Shown here one piece after another: positions 1 to 8,458 of a stretch of DNA of 10,010 nt (position 1 is the first letter of the stretch; the number at the start of each line of letters is the position of its first letter). The stretch is from assembly GCA_946886435.1 (NCBI GenBank), contig CAMPIR010000025.1, positions 1-10,010 of the forward strand. The letters are read 5' to 3'. The notes beneath the pieces are model-generated. The model was not told the DNA's origin. It was given only the letters and a program-made list of their open reading frames with translations, and did no database searches. Origin of the DNA: an uncultured Candidatus Saccharibacteria bacterium. GTDB taxonomy: Bacteria > Patescibacteria > Saccharimonadia > Saccharimonadales > UBA5946. The position numbers and the translations under genes were made by a program.

Positions 1-426
1 GTGATAGAGTGTCGGTAATGGCTCCATGCCGCGTCGTTTTATCTCGCGGATATAGTCACGGTAATGATCGATTGCTTCACGGTCCCAAATACCTTCCTGC
101 GGCTCGATCCGAGACCATTCGATGCTAAAACGAAACGCATTGAGATGTAGTTTTTCAGCGATAGCAAGATCGAGCTTGTAGCGGCTATAGTGATCTATCG
201 CCTCACCAGAAACATAGTTATCCGGATCGGTGGCGGCAGCGCTTACCTCAGCCCAACCAGGTAAGTCTGCGAGCTTGTACTCGGCGCTGTTGGCGAGACT
301 TTTGGCGTTCTCGAGCTCCCACACCGACCAGTTGTTGTGGTTGTTGCCCTCGATCTGATGGGCGCTCGTCGCCGCCCCCCAGAGGAAACGCGACGGAAAT
401 TTTAGCAGTGGGTCGGGTTCTTGCAT
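1..426 (-). CDS. Glycoside hydrolase family 1 enzyme (beta-glucosidase-like), N-terminal part
   Basis: This partial gene has 142 codons and runs off the left edge. It starts at an ATG complementary to 424-426. Residues 14-27 (FLWGAATSAHQIEG) match the N-terminal signature of GH1, including Gln24, which in the family binds the glycone. The following Asn-Asn and Trp33 resemble a GH1 subgroup with 'QIEGNN..NNW'. Residues 96-106 (NAFRFSIEWSR) and 132-142 (RGMEPLPTLYH) match conserved strands of the GH1 (beta/alpha)8 barrel. The acid/base 'NEP' and nucleophile 'ENG' motifs would lie outside the window, so activity and substrate (beta-glucoside, beta-galactoside or a 6-phospho sugar) cannot be judged. 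There is no signal peptide, so it is probably cytoplasmic. It follows the 177-residue gene by 29 bases, which suggests co-transcription, although a TATAAT sits just before its start. Confidence 0.93.
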   Translation of the reverse strand, partial: MQEPDPLLKFPSRFLWGAATSAHQIEGNNHNNWSVWELENAKSLANSAEYKLADLPGWAEVSAAATDPDNYVSGEAIDHYSRYKLDLAIAEKLHLNAFRFSIEWSRIEPQEGIWDREAIDHYRDYIREIKRRGMEPLPTLYH

Positions 427-435
427 GTGAAATAC

Positions 436-441
436 ATTATA
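436..441 (-). promoter_or_regulatory. Possible -10 box just upstream of the GH1 gene
   Basis: The minus strand reads TATAAT here, a perfect -10 consensus, ending nine bases before the GH1 ATG. A transcript from it would begin almost at the start codon (leaderless or nearly so). No convincing -35 lies about 17 bases upstream, and an AGAGG motif overlaps its upstream side at a loose 15-base distance from the ATG. It could be a weak internal promoter or coincidence in an AT-rich gap. Confidence 0.3.
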
Positions 442-455
442 CCTCTAAAAAGCGC

Positions 456-989
456 CTAGACGTCGTTGATTGGCATCAAAAGTTTTAGTCCAACGACCTG
501 GTAGGCCTCGTGCTCATAATGGTATTCGATGAGATGATCAGCGCGAAAATAATCCCCCGTCGGCGAATCCCGGTAGTACAGCTCTGCTTTATGGTAGTTG
601 TCGTGGGTCAGGAGCGGCCCGCTGTAGATACGGAACACTCGTTGATCACCAGCGCTCAGGGGATAATTAAGCCCGAATGTTGAACCGAAGATTATCATCT
701 TATCCAGATGTGCATCACGGTCGGACTGGTTCTTTAGCGTCACCCAGAGATCAAACGACTGGCCGTTCAGATCGGTTTTTACATGAGTGGCGGCCATGAC
801 TGGCGGATGTTTATAGCCCTTTTCGTCGTAAAGCCCCGTTTCTGGGTGCGCAGCAGCCTGTTTTGCCTCACGGTCTTCGGCATAATCAACCGTCGGCGCG
901 TCATCGTCCCAGTCTTCACCACGCGCTGGCGGCACCTCGAAAGCCGGTTTGCCCTGTGCGATCCGGCCTACAACATCCCAAAATCCCAT
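456..989 (-). CDS. Conserved-looking hypothetical protein, 177 aa, cytoplasmic, beta-rich
   Basis: I do not recognise this family. The start is firm: a full AAGGAGG Shine-Dalgarno (complement of 997-1003) sits seven bases before the ATG. Residues 1-60 are polar and acidic, with a DWDDD run at 26-30, and look disordered. Residues 64-175 alternate hydrophobic and polar residues in strand-like runs (FDLWVTLKN, KMIIFGSTFGL, RVFRIYSG, KAELYYRD, HLIEYHYEH, YQVVGLKLLMP), which suggests a beta-sandwich fold. It is rich in Tyr and His. There is no signal peptide or membrane segment. It lies between the prepilin-like micro-gene and the GH1 gene on the same strand, so all three may share a transcript. 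The context gives no clear function. Confidence 0.8.
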   Translation of the reverse strand: MGFWDVVGRIAQGKPAFEVPPARGEDWDDDAPTVDYAEDREAKQAAAHPETGLYDEKGYKHPPVMAATHVKTDLNGQSFDLWVTLKNQSDRDAHLDKMIIFGSTFGLNYPLSAGDQRVFRIYSGPLLTHDNYHKAELYYRDSPTGDYFRADHLIEYHYEHEAYQVVGLKLLMPINDV

Positions 990-1033
990 AGCACGTCCTC
1001 CTTTACGAGTAGTTCAGTGTTCGCTCTCTCGAT

Positions 1034-1141
1034 CTACGCAAGCATAAAAACGGTCACCGCCACCAAAATGACGATCGCAACCACGACGACCAGGAGTTCG
1101 AGAAACGTGAAGCCGGCTTGTAGGTTCTCTGCTGATTTCAT
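1034..1141 (-). CDS. Very short type IV prepilin-like peptide (35 aa)
   Basis: This small ORF is complete, from an ATG complementary to 1139-1141 to a TAG complementary to 1034-1036. It reads as a class III (prepilin) signal: a short polar leader MKSAENLQAG, then the mature start FTFLELLVVVVAIVILVAV. A prepilin peptidase would cut after Gly10. Phe11 would be the methylated residue and Glu15 is the conserved Glu5 of the mature pilin. The peptide stops right after the hydrophobic helix, so the globular domain of normal pilins (usually over 100 residues) is missing. Reading past the TAG in frame gives only about 20 more codons before another stop. The ribosome site is weak (GAGAGAAG a few bases upstream). 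It may be a genuine micropilin or minor pseudopilin, or a truncated pilin remnant. It is 44 bases upstream of the 177-residue gene. Confidence 0.65.
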   Translation of the reverse strand: MKSAENLQAGFTFLELLVVVVAIVILVAVTVFMLA

Positions 1142-1196
1142 ACCTTACTTCTCTCTTTTTCTGTCACCATAATACACCTAGTTTGTGATTTCTTTT

Positions 1197-1205
1197 TGCT
1201 ATACT
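1197..1205 (+). promoter_or_regulatory. Extended -10 promoter of the F1-like ATPase operon
   Basis: TGCTATACT is an extended -10 element (TG-n-TATACT). It would start transcription near 1212, giving a leader of about 25 bases before the ATG at 1237. No good -35 lies 16-18 bases upstream, which is acceptable for an extended -10. The only Shine-Dalgarno-like sequence (AGAGGA, 1213-1218) is 18 bases from the ATG, right at the presumed transcript start, so translation of the first gene may not use a standard ribosome site. Confidence 0.55.
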
Positions 1206-1236
1206 AACCACTAGAGGAATAGAACACATATATATT

Positions 1237-2100
1237 ATGCGAGCACGTAGCCTAAGCGTAGGCAGTAACATCATATCTATCGCACAACGCTTCCGCGTTA
1301 AGTCTAGCTATGCCATTGCTGCTATGGCGGTTCTGTTCGCGACTATTACTCCGCTTGGAGTTATGGCCGTTACACCGATATCCCAGGGGTACACAACCGA
1401 CGAGCGACTCTCGACTGGGACGCTTGTCAGTCTCGAAAAAGACTCAGCCGACAGGATCATTCCTGCTTCGAACAGCAACGTAGACAACCTACTCGGCGTA
1501 GTCATCAATGGCGACAGCTCGCTACTCTCCGTCAGTAACGGCGACAACCAGGCACAGGTCGCGACGAGCGGCACCATCAATGTCCTAGTCTCTGATATCA
1601 ACGGCAAGATCGAAAACGGCGACCACATCACCGCCTCCCCGATAAGCGGTGTCGGCATGAAAGCCTCGACCAACACTCGGACCATCGGCATCGCACAATC
1701 GAGCATGCGAGGCGACACCAAACAAAAGATCAAGGACGCGTCCGGAAAAGAACAAGAGGTCACTCTCGGCCAAGTGTCAGCGCTAGTTAATGTGGCTTAT
1801 TTCTTCAAAGAACCTGAACGCACCGTCGTTCCTTCAGCCATCCAGAAAGTCGCCAACGCACTGGCGGGCAAAGAGGTTAATACCCTGCCTATCCTCATCA
1901 GTGCGGCAATCTTTATCGTGACGCTTATCGTGGCGGTGAGTATAATCTATTCCATGATCCACAGCAGTATCATCTCAGTAGGCCGCAACCCGATGTCACA
2001 GTCAGCGATCTACCGAGATTTGATACAACTGTCTGCCCTCGTGTTGGCGATACTCGGTGTGGGAATGGTAGCAATTTATCTGATATTAACGAGGTTATAA
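1237..2100 (+). CDS. Exported-domain protein with C-terminal ATP synthase c-like hairpin
   Basis: The protein has 287 residues. Residues 1-22 are basic and 24-45 hydrophobic with small residues near 40-46, forming a signal peptide or anchor. Residues 46-214 are a beta-rich, Gly/Asn/Ser-rich domain. Its segment 122-143 (NGKIENGDHITASP, then GVGMKAS) recalls a 'GD.lt.S...G.aMKA' motif I associate with surface and tail-fibre-type proteins. Residues 217-241 and 264-285 are two membrane helices joined by a polar loop with GRNP at 249-252, like the cytoplasmic loop of ATP synthase subunit c. The second helix has no Asp or Glu; the position about 18 residues after the loop Pro, where c carries its ion-binding carboxylate, is Leu270. 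The gene stands where atpE would in an atp operon. Export of the domain leads into an out-in-out hairpin, which is the normal c topology. It probably forms the membrane rotor part of an F1-like machine. Homology to c is inferred from motif and position. Confidence 0.75.
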   Translation: MRARSLSVGSNIISIAQRFRVKSSYAIAAMAVLFATITPLGVMAVTPISQGYTTDERLSTGTLVSLEKDSADRIIPASNSNVDNLLGVVINGDSSLLSVSNGDNQAQVATSGTINVLVSDINGKIENGDHITASPISGVGMKASTNTRTIGIAQSSMRGDTKQKIKDASGKEQEVTLGQVSALVNVAYFFKEPERTVVPSAIQKVANALAGKEVNTLPILISAAIFIVTLIVAVSIIYSMIHSSIISVGRNPMSQSAIYRDLIQLSALVLAILGVGMVAIYLILTRL

Positions 2101-2104
2101 GATT

Positions 2105-2764
2105 ATGGGTGGGATATTTTTGCAAGTTTTTATACTAGTCAACGTTTTTTTGATCGGTGTCGTGAGCGCTATCGGACTGCGTCATGCGCTTGCACACTTT
2201 CGACCCCACGCTCATGATGCTGATCGCGTCCAAAAGCCGACCCCACCGGCTGTTCGTTTGGCACCTGAAGTCAAAGAAAAACTCCTGCAGGACGCTCAAA
2301 AGAACTATCAGAAGATCCTCGACAACGCCGCCGGTGAGCTTCAGCTTGATCTCGCCCGCACTTCCGAACAGCTTAACAAGAAACTCGATGCACTCGGTAA
2401 CCAGATCGTCACCGACGAGATGAAGCGCTACCAAAAAAGCATGGAAGAACTGCAGCAACATACCGAACAAGCCGTTCACGGGACTCAGGAGCAGTTAGAC
2501 AAGCACCAAGATGACCTGAAAACCCGTCTCGCTGAACGCCAAAAAGAGCTAGAAGCCAAGCTGGACGAAGATATAGCTGCCGAAAAAGAACTGTTGATTG
2601 CCCAGATCGATACCAAACTGGCTGACGCTGCGGCTTCGTTCTTGCTCGAAACGATGCAACACGACGTTGATCTCGGTGCCCAGACAACGTATTTGACGAA
2701 GATGATCGAAGAACACAAGGACGAGTTCAAGAAAGAGGTGGGTGGTGAAAGTACCGCTGCCTAA
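2105..2764 (+). CDS. F-type ATPase b-like stator subunit (long form)
   Basis: The protein has 219 residues: one N-terminal membrane helix (residues 4-26), a short Pro/His-rich linker (33-55), then a long charged helix with coiled-coil character (about 56-176, rich in Leu, Gln, Glu, Lys) and a C-terminal helical part. This is the plan of subunit b, the peripheral stalk that holds delta and alpha3beta3 still against the membrane. Bacterial b is usually about 155-175 residues, so the stalk is some 45-60 residues longer. The call rests on architecture and on its place between the c-like and delta-like genes, as b sequences are poorly conserved. The ATG lies four bases after the previous stop, with GAGG at 2091-2094. 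It overlaps the delta-like gene by 23 bases. Confidence 0.82.
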   Translation: MGGIFLQVFILVNVFLIGVVSAIGLRHALAHFRPHAHDADRVQKPTPPAVRLAPEVKEKLLQDAQKNYQKILDNAAGELQLDLARTSEQLNKKLDALGNQIVTDEMKRYQKSMEELQQHTEQAVHGTQEQLDKHQDDLKTRLAERQKELEAKLDEDIAAEKELLIAQIDTKLADAAASFLLETMQHDVDLGAQTTYLTKMIEEHKDEFKKEVGGESTAA

Positions 2765-3233
2765 TACCGTTTCTTCTCAGCAAGATCTCAGCGTGCTCAT
2801 CCTTGAGATTCGTGACTACGCCAAATGGTTCGCCCACAACGCCATAAAAGAACGGGTGCACGCCAAGAACGCCACACCGCCGCCCACCCTTTCTCCAGGA
2901 GCGCTTGAGCTCGTACGTGGTATCGGTAGCAAAAAACTTCTGAGCCAAAAAGCACTCGACGACCTTATCCTCGAGCTAGAAGCCGCCAAGAAAACCGCCC
3001 CACTCATCACCATCACCCTTGCAGCACCGGCCACAAAGGACGTCAAACAGGCACTGGTGAGCTCTTGCCGATCGCACATCGCCGACGACGCCCTGGTCAC
3101 GTTCAAATTTAACTCGAGCCTCTGTGGCGGCATGGTTTTGCAACATGGCAGTCGTGTATTTGACTGGTCATTCCGTCGTCAGATCTTAGCTAACCGGACG
3201 AAGTTCACTGAGGTACTGCGCAGTGTTCGATAA
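2742..3233 (+). CDS. atpH: F-type ATPase delta-like subunit
   Basis: The protein has 163 residues and starts at a GTG (2742 or the adjacent GTG at 2745) after AGAGG at 2734-2738. The C-terminal half is recognisable: residues 87-119 fit the delta strand-helix-strand, and 122-149 contain FNSSLCGG, a Gly-Ser turn and VFDWSFRRQIL, matching the 'dpsLiGG..i.iGd.viD.S....L' block of AtpH. In F1Fo enzymes delta sits on top of F1 and joins the b stalk to the alpha N-termini. The N-terminal six-helix domain looks shortened (about 80 residues instead of about 105) and has a low-complexity patch (KNATPPPTLSP, 42-52). The 11-base overlap with the alpha-like gene points to translational coupling. The sequence is divergent overall, but motif and position support the call. 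Confidence 0.85.
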   Translation: MVKVPLPNTVSSQQDLSVLILEIRDYAKWFAHNAIKERVHAKNATPPPTLSPGALELVRGIGSKKLLSQKALDDLILELEAAKKTAPLITITLAAPATKDVKQALVSSCRSHIADDALVTFKFNSSLCGGMVLQHGSRVFDWSFRRQILANRTKFTEVLRSVR

Positions 3234-4702
3234 CCATACTTTCCAAAAACTCGTTGAGGCCGATAACCTCACCGGTGAGGTCGTCGCGGTCAATGACTTC
3301 ATCATCGAAGTCAAAGGCCTAGAGGGCGTCCGTCTCGGTGCCGAGGTCCTGTTCGAAGACGGCCAACGAGGAATGGTTCGTGAAGCCTACGGCGACCGGG
3401 TGGTACTGTTTAATATCGATTCTGAAAAGATGGAACCGGGTACGCTCGCTGTCGTTCAGAGCAACACGCTCCAAGTTCCCGTTGGCAAAGGCCTCGTCGG
3501 ACGCGTCGTCAGCCCGATGGGCGAGCCGCTTGACGGCAAAGGCGCTATCCGCACAACAGCCTCCTCCGGTGTTTTCAACCCTGCTCCAGGCATCATGGCT
3601 CGTTCGATGCTTAACGAGCAACTTGCCAGCGGCGTACCGGCAGTTGATAGCTTTTTCCCGATCGTACTTGGTCAGCGTATCGCTATTCTCGGTGATAGCA
3701 AGTCTGGTAAAAGTACCTTCCTTGGCCAACTGTCCGCATCCCAGGAAGGCACCGACCGCATCGTTGTTTATGTTCTGATGGGCCGACGCAAGGTTGACGT
3801 TGAGCGCCTTCTCTCCAGCTTGCGCGAATCAGGCGCCATGGAACATACCATCGTCGTGCTCGCTGATATCTTTGACTCATTGACGCAGACCTATCTCGCT
3901 CCGTATGCAGCCTGCGCCATGGCCGAATACCTCTGGCACGAAGGCCGTGACGTCATCATCATGTATGACGACCTTAGCTCACACGCAGAAGCCTACCGAC
4001 AACTCTCCCTTCTCCAGGAAGTTGACCCAGGACGTGACAGCTACCCTGGTGATATCTTTTATGCCCACTCCTCACTCCTCGAGCGTGCGGGAAAGCTCAA
4101 GTCAAACGGCAAAACGCTAACGGCGCTCCCGGTAGTATTGACGCCAAACGACGACATCACCGCCTACCTCAGCACCAGCATCATGTCGATTACCGATGGT
4201 CAGGTCATCTTTGATCTCGGCCTGTTCCGCCAGGGCATCCGCCCTGCCGTCAATGCCGGTTTGTCCGTCTCTCGTGTTGGTGGTCAAGCGCAAAGTAAAC
4301 GTCAAAAGATCCTCAGCAGTACACTCTTCAAAACACTGGCCGCTTATCGCCAGGCGGAGGAGTTCTCACACTTTAGCTCGCAACTCTCAGACGACACCAG
4401 ACGCGATCTCACGATCGGTAAATACGTCTACGAAGCCCTGCGTCAACCGCCAGAGGAACGTTACAGCCTGCCTGAACAACAGCTCATACTCGAAACGGTG
4501 CTAAGTAGCGGCGGAGATATTGAGCTAGACGTCCCAGCCATCAAAGAATCAGCCAAGAAAATGGCTTCGGGAGCCAAAACCGAAGAGGACTATGACCGAC
4601 TGGAAGCAAAGCTACTAAAACAGCATAGTGCAACAAAACTAGCATCAAAGCCACAAGAAAAACCGAGCGAATCTGAAGACGCCGCCGACGAGGAGCAGAC
4701 CG

Positions 4703-4716
<14 letters not shown>
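3223..4716 (+). CDS. atpA: F-type ATPase alpha-like subunit
   Basis: The protein has 497 residues with the three alpha domains: beta-barrel (about 17-85), nucleotide-binding domain (about 86-365) and C-terminal helical domain (366-440). The P-loop is GDSKSGKS (157-164, usually GDRQTGKT) and Walker B is VIIMYDD (244-250), followed by LSSHAEAYRQLSLL. The block PGRDSYPGDIFYAHSSLLERA (269-289) is nearly canonical. Arg351 in GLSVSRVGG is the Arg finger that reaches into the catalytic site of beta. The GTG start is fixed by GAGG at 3210-3213, and an in-frame stop at 3187 limits extension. The N-terminus is about ten residues shorter than usual before the barrel, in the region that binds delta. Residues 448-497 form a charged tail ending in an acidic run. 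It is noncatalytic by family role and would form the alpha3beta3 head with the beta-like subunit. Confidence 0.95.
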
Positions 4717-7002
<2,286 letters not shown>

Positions 7003-7005
7003 GCC

Positions 7006-7263
7006 ATGAGTCAGCCAGCCGAGTCCCTAAAAGTCATCGCGCGCGCACCCTTTAACCTCTACTACGAAGGTGAGGCGCTCTCCGTTACGGCCGCAAACAA
7101 GGTTGGACCATTCGATATCCTTCCCGGTCACGCTGACTTTTTTTCCGTCCTAAGTCCGTGCGACGTCTTCATCGAGACCGACAAAGAGCCTGTCTCGTTT
7201 TCGATCACCAACGGCATCATCACGGCACGCGATAACGAAGTGATGCTGTTTATCGATATGTAG
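7006..7263 (+). CDS. atpC: F-type ATPase epsilon-like subunit, N-terminal domain only
   Basis: The protein has 85 residues and matches the N-terminal beta-sandwich of AtpC: LKVIARAPFNLYYEGEALSV (9-28), then GPFDILPGHADFFSVLSP (34-51, compare 'GefgILPgHapll..L.p'). In F1 enzymes this domain binds gamma and the polar loops of the c ring. The C-terminal two-helix domain of usual epsilon (about 130-140 residues in total), which inhibits ATP hydrolysis, is absent; the protein ends after the last strand (EVMLFIDM). The gap to beta is only three bases and there is no clear Shine-Dalgarno, so translation is probably coupled to beta. It is the last gene of the operon. I see no strong terminator in the 41 bases before the convergent gene's stop. 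Confidence 0.9.
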   Translation: MSQPAESLKVIARAPFNLYYEGEALSVTAANKVGPFDILPGHADFFSVLSPCDVFIETDKEPVSFSITNGIITARDNEVMLFIDM

Positions 7264-7304
7264 AGGACTCGGCTTCGCTTCCGCTATAGAGCAAAGCAAC
7301 GGAT

Positions 7305-8348
7305 CTATTGCATCACGATGTAGTCTACGAAATACCCGCCTGGGCTCAGCGGCGAGGCCGTACACACCGTAAATCCACTCGCGGTTCGTCCAGACAGGTA
7401 TATATTTGCTGGCATACTGCCCGTTATCACTACGTGAGGGGTCGTGCCATATGATTGACGAAACGTCACGCTCACGAGACAGCCAGAACCGGCTCCGGCA
7501 CCGACGTTGACGCCTATAGTGCCTGAGACATCGTTGCCGCTGATACTCACCGTACCGTTACTACCCAGGGCACCGCCGGCAGGACTGACGCCAGGGGCTG
7601 AGCCGCGTGTGATGATGTGTCCACCGATCATAAGGGTCGAGTCGGAGACCAACGTACTAGCCTGGAAACCGCGGGCGGATAATGTCCCTCCGACGGCCAG
7701 GTTGCCAGCGACGTTTAGGCTGTTATTGATCGTAACTAGCTGAGACATTGTGACTGGGCCCTGCAGACGCGTCGCTCCAGCTGTATTGAGGTCTTTCCGA
7801 AGGTTAAGTGTCGAAGTCGTTGTATCACCGTTTACGTTGAGCTGACCGAGCGCTGTTTCGCCCGCTTCTAGCCGGGCGAAACTGGCATCGGTCGCAGAGA
7901 ACTTGCCATTGAGACGCAACTGTCCACCGATACTGACGTCGCTCGCAACGGTCACCGTACCATTAAAGGTTGTGTCCGGACCGATAGTCAGCTCAGTCCC
8001 GAGATCACCGACAGCATTTCGACTAACACCGAGACCATCGAGCGTCTCAGCGCTCAGTGTGACAGACTCTCTGTCGACGCTCTTTTCTCCGCCCTTATCG
8101 CGCATCAACCATAGAAAACCGCCGACATTTAGCGCAAGTATGCCGACGACAACGGTCGCACCGATAAAAGTCGCCTTGTGGCTCGGCCGATAGGTTATTC
8201 GACGTGAACGGAGCGGCTTTTTAGGGGCAGCGGCAGCCTCGGGCGTCGAGGCCTCACCACTATCACTACTGGTTTGTGGTTTTAGTACCTCTGGTTCCGG
8301 TAGATCAGATGTTTTATCTTTGGTTTCAGAAGCAGGTTTGTCAGCCAC
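7305..8348 (-). CDS. Membrane-anchored surface protein with beta-repeat stalk and lectin-like C-terminus
   Basis: The protein has 347 residues and starts at a GTG with AAGGA (complement of 8357-8361) eight bases upstream. Residues 1-48 are disordered and rich in Ser, Pro, Glu and Ala. A basic stretch RSRRITYRPSHK (48-58) precedes one membrane helix (about 60-82), so by the positive-inside rule it is a type II protein with a long outside part. Residues 125-250 repeat short 'G.l.v.G' beta units (GTVTVASDVSIGGQLRLNG, LNVAGNLAVGGTLSARG), which suggests a beta-helix or tail-fibre-like stalk. Residues 275-347 (CLVSVTFRQSYGTTPHVVITG, ASGFTVCTAS, YFVDYIVMQ) resemble the small beta-sandwich seen at the tips of phage-tail and adhesin-like proteins. 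It converges on the ATPase operon. A role in attachment is inferred from architecture only. Confidence 0.82.
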   Translation of the reverse strand: MADKPASETKDKTSDLPEPEVLKPQTSSDSGEASTPEAAAAPKKPLRSRRITYRPSHKATFIGATVVVGILALNVGGFLWLMRDKGGEKSVDRESVTLSAETLDGLGVSRNAVGDLGTELTIGPDTTFNGTVTVASDVSIGGQLRLNGKFSATDASFARLEAGETALGQLNVNGDTTTSTLNLRKDLNTAGATRLQGPVTMSQLVTINNSLNVAGNLAVGGTLSARGFQASTLVSDSTLMIGGHIITRGSAPGVSPAGGALGSNGTVSISGNDVSGTIGVNVGAGAGSGCLVSVTFRQSYGTTPHVVITGSMPANIYLSGRTASGFTVCTASPLSPGGYFVDYIVMQ

Positions 8349-8378
8349 CCGTTTATTCCTTCAGCTTATATTTATAGA

Positions 8379-8408
8379 AGTATACCGCTTACGCCTACCC
8401 TAAAGCAA
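8379..8408 (-). promoter_or_regulatory. Candidate promoter of the membrane-anchored surface protein gene
   Basis: On the minus strand TTGCTT (complement of 8403-8408) and TATACT (complement of 8379-8384) are separated by 18 bases. Transcription would begin about 25 bases before the GTG at 8348, leaving room for the AAGGA ribosome site. The -10 is good and the -35 matches only at TTG. Confidence 0.42.
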
Positions 8409-8458
8409 TCCTAGTATCACGCTTGCGATTTTGCCTCTCATGCACAACAATAGAGGTT

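Noticed and set aside
783..1172. A 129-codon plus-strand ORF across the left divergent region
   Set aside because: It is antisense to two better-supported minus-strand genes, including a clear prepilin motif and a gene with a perfect ribosome site, and its protein is low-complexity with no recognisable features.
7264..7304. Bidirectional terminator between the ATPase operon and the convergent gene
   Set aside because: I found only weak short inverted matches (GCAA/TTGC) and no stem followed by a T run on either strand.
8423..8458. TTG start at 8423 for the exported protein
   Set aside because: It adds 12 residues with two Cys before a signal peptide that is already complete from the ATG at 8459, and it has no ribosome site.
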